From NCBI GenBank assembly GCA_016840825.1, contig JAEORN010000149.1:1-24210 (forward strand): a stretch of 24,210 bases of DNA, written 5' to 3'. The DNA is from Candidatus Thorarchaeota archaeon (GTDB taxonomy: Archaea > Asgardarchaeota > Thorarchaeia > Thorarchaeales > Thorarchaeaceae). The position numbers and the translations under genes were made by a program. Position 1 is the stretch's first letter. The number at the start of each line of letters is the position of its first letter. Under the pieces are notes generated by a model. That model searched no databases. It was not told the origin of the DNA and saw only the letters and a program-made list of their open reading frames with translations. Positions 22,155 through 24,210 of the stretch are shown in pieces.

Positions 22155-23102
22155 TTGTCTGTAGAGGTTGTTTCCATTGGTAGGATAAACATCGATATCA
22201 TAATGAATGTTAAAGAACTACCAAAGCCTGACGAACATGTATTCAGTGAGCAATCAAGCTTCACATTTGGTGGCTCAGCAGCTAATTTTGCTGCTCAATC
22301 AGCCAGATTAGGAGTCAAAACGGGACTGATCAGTTGTGTTGGTGACGACCTCTATGGACAACTTGTCCTTAAGAATCTTCAAGATATTGGAATTGATACC
22401 AAGAGCATCTTGATTCTGGATAACCAGCCTACAGGATTATTCTTCCTCGCACGAACGCCGAGTAAAAAGAACGTTGTATTTGCAGAACCAGGAGCAAATA
22501 GATTTCTAGAAAAGCACATCCTTGATGATGAGTATCTCCAGAGAGCTAGAACGATTCACATTGCAGGAGGGTATCCTATGCTCATGCCTCGGGTTATTGA
22601 GTATGCTACCACTAATGGAATGGTGGTTTCAATCGATCCTGGCAGAGCTTCCGAATCAGTCGATTTCAATGAGATACTCAGAAGCATAGATCTTCTATTT
22701 GTAAATCAATACGAATTGAAGACGTACTTTGGGATAGAGCCTGTGGAAACCCAACTAAGGAAATTTGCTAAGACATTTCCCGGAATCGTTGTTGTGAAGA
22801 TGGGCGAAGAGGGGTCTATAGGAACCGACGGATTCGACTACCTAACTTCCCCAATTTTCGAGGTGCCTGTTGCTGATACATTGGGTGCAGGCGACTCATT
22901 TGCTGCTGCTTTCGTGACTGCATGGACAAGATCTGAGAATATTGAGCAAGCACTTAATTTCGCTAATGCTACAGCCTCTCAGACAGTCAAGGTACAGGGT
23001 GCTCAAAATGGTCAACCTACTCTGCAGGTAGTAGCGAGTTTGCTGAAGGAACACGATATTGACATCCATAATATTCTTCGAACCTTTAGAGGAAAGAATT
23101 AG
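22155..23102 (+). CDS. PfkB-family carbohydrate/nucleoside kinase
   Basis: A 315-residue ribokinase-fold kinase. The N-terminal PfkB signature region is FGGSAANFAAQSARLG (38-53). The C-terminal DTLGAGDSFAAAF (241-253) has the catalytic base Asp247 and the GAGD anion hole. A short NQYELKTYFG stretch is typical of the family. It phosphorylates a sugar or nucleoside with ATP; archaeal members of this length include nucleoside and ribose kinases, so the substrate is open. The TTG start has GGTGA eight bases upstream and lies 11 bases behind argF, so the two are probably co-transcribed. Confidence 0.88.
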   Translation: MSVEVVSIGRINIDIIMNVKELPKPDEHVFSEQSSFTFGGSAANFAAQSARLGVKTGLISCVGDDLYGQLVLKNLQDIGIDTKSILILDNQPTGLFFLARTPSKKNVVFAEPGANRFLEKHILDDEYLQRARTIHIAGGYPMLMPRVIEYATTNGMVVSIDPGRASESVDFNEILRSIDLLFVNQYELKTYFGIEPVETQLRKFAKTFPGIVVVKMGEEGSIGTDGFDYLTSPIFEVPVADTLGAGDSFAAAFVTAWTRSENIEQALNFANATASQTVKVQGAQNGQPTLQVVASLLKEHDIDIHNILRTFRGKN

Positions 23103-23154
23103 CTGGTTTTCATGTCACCCTTGTATTACCCTCGTAGTATTGCAGTTTTTGTTA

Positions 23155-23193
23155 GTATAATACTCACATGAGATGTCAAGATACTAGAAGGTG
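23155..23193 (+). promoter_or_regulatory. ftsZ promoter and ribosome-binding site
   Basis: The TATA box GTATAATA (23155-23162) predicts transcription from about 23185, immediately before GAAGGTG (23187-23193). This supports initiation near 23200 rather than at ATG 23254. Confidence 0.55.
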
Positions 23194-23199
23194 TGAAAA

Positions 23200-24210
23200 A
23201 TTCATCCACTATTAGAAGAAGTCCTCAAAAGTTCTACGGGAATCAAACGTAATATGCCAGGAGATGCGACAAAACCGCATAGCAAGAGTGAGATTTCTGA
23301 TGATGAGCTTGCGGACTTGCTTGAATCTGTGAGTGCAAGAATACTTGTTGTTGGTATTGGAGGTGCTGGTAACAATGCAGTTACGCGCCTTATGGAAGTG
23401 GGTGTTGAGGGAGCAGAAACACTCGCAGTGAATACTGATGCACAAGACCTCTACTTCTGCAATTCTCAACACAAATTACTCCTTGGAAAGGAATGCTGCG
23501 GAGGCCTTGGTGCCGGTAATAATCCAGACATCGGAGAAACTGCAGCTCTAGAAACCTATGACACCATCAAAGAAGTTGTTAAAGCGGATCTAGTTTTCAT
23601 AACAGCTGGGATGGGAGGAGGCACTGGTACTGGTGCTGCACCTCATGTTGCTAAAGCTGCAAAGGAGAATGGTGCACTAACAGTTGCTATTGTCTGTTTA
23701 CCTTTCGAAGTTGAAGGTGCAACTAGAAAGAAGAATGCACGGAGAGGTCTTAATGCACTAATGGAACATGTTGACACTCTGATTGCCATTCCAAATGAGA
23801 AATTGTTGGAGATAGCTCCTGACCTTTCTATGCCTGAGGCGTTCATGGTTGCAGATGAAGTTCTTGTACGAGCAGTAAAGGGTATTGCAGAGCTAATCTC
23901 AAAACCGGGACTTGTGAATCTTGACTTTGCAGATGTTAGAACAACAATGCGAAATGGTGGAGTGTCTATTATTGCTCTCGGTGAAGGACAAGGTGAAGAT
24001 CGTGCAGAGGAAGCTGTCTATAATGCACTGAGAAATCCTCTCATCGATGTATCCATTGAGAATGCTCGGAATATTCTTGTCAATGTCAGTGGTAGTTCAG
24101 ATCTACAGCTCATGGAAGCAAAACGTGTCGTAGAGCTTGTTACAGAGCAAGCAAACCCTGATGCTGAAGTGATTTATGGAGCGCTAATAATACCTGAATT
24201 GGAAGATAGA
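23200..24210 (+). CDS. ftsZ: cell division GTPase FtsZ (3' end beyond window)
   Basis: The tubulin-fold GTPase of the division ring, truncated by the window after 337 residues. Numbered from ATT 23200: the nucleotide loop VGIGGAGNNAV (51-61), NTDAQ (78-82), the tubulin signature GGGTGTG (139-145), and the T7 loop NLDFADV (240-246) with Asp242 and Asp245 that complete the active site of the next subunit. The first canonical start is ATG 23254. However, GAAGGTG is spaced six bases from an in-frame ATT at 23200, and the added residues PLLEEVLKSS resemble the N-termini of euryarchaeal FtsZ. No ATG, GTG or TTG lies between. Only the C-terminal part is missing. Confidence 0.96.
   Translation, partial: MHPLLEEVLKSSTGIKRNMPGDATKPHSKSEISDDELADLLESVSARILVVGIGGAGNNAVTRLMEVGVEGAETLAVNTDAQDLYFCNSQHKLLLGKECCGGLGAGNNPDIGETAALETYDTIKEVVKADLVFITAGMGGGTGTGAAPHVAKAAKENGALTVAIVCLPFEVEGATRKKNARRGLNALMEHVDTLIAIPNEKLLEIAPDLSMPEAFMVADEVLVRAVKGIAELISKPGLVNLDFADVRTTMRNGGVSIIALGEGQGEDRAEEAVYNALRNPLIDVSIENARNILVNVSGSSDLQLMEAKRVVELVTEQANPDAEVIYGALIIPELEDR

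Overview
The window reads as a mesophilic archaeal chromosome segment, most likely from an Asgard (Thorarchaeota-like) archaeon. The archaeal assignment is firm. It rests on Nep1, RNase P Rpp21, the S19e/PDCD5/L39e/L31e/aIF6/L18a/prefoldin-alpha/FtsY block, TATA-type promoters, several apparently leaderless genes and GGTGA/GGAGG ribosome-binding sites. The lineage is an inference. A eukaryote-type DNA topoisomerase IB, known in Thaumarchaeota, Caldiarchaeum-like lineages and some Asgards, occurs here with a canonical FtsZ.

Layout. Bases 1-2200 are an accessory patch. A C39/papain-like peptidase carries a C-terminal repeat domain and is followed by a stand-alone paralog of that domain. The pair lies between two copies of a tRNA 3'-end sequence, suggesting an old integration. 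Bases 2205-8740 are metabolic and redox genes: a class III aminotransferase paired with a 2,4-diaminopentanoate-dehydrogenase-like enzyme, a multi-cluster ferredoxin, an iron-sulfur flavoprotein, a membrane-anchored SRPBCC protein, an amidohydrolase and an ArsC-type reductase. Bases 8726-15252 hold topoisomerase IB, a membrane TPR protein, a ClC-CBS anion transporter, a GNAT acetyltransferase, tRNA-Gly(TCC) and an ICMT/PEMT-like membrane methyltransferase. Bases 15315-16593 carry Nep1 and a DinB-fold protein on the minus strand.

From 16670 to the end all genes lie on the plus strand and are tightly packed: ribosome biogenesis and translation genes, then prefoldin alpha, FtsY, ornithine carbamoyltransferase, a PfkB sugar/nucleoside kinase, and FtsZ, which runs off the right edge. 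This block joins ribosome assembly (Nep1, Rpp21, YhbY, aIF6, L-proteins) with protein folding and targeting (prefoldin, FtsY).

The most interesting observations are: (1) aIF6 and FtsZ appear to start at non-canonical codons (ACG or ATC, and ATT), each placed by a good Shine-Dalgarno and by N-terminal homology; (2) the tRNA-3'-end repeats around the peptidase cassette; (3) a 55-residue acidic extension on L31e; (4) a ClC protein with channel-type residues; (5) a possible fusion of a membrane anchor, a band-7-like piece and an SRPBCC domain.
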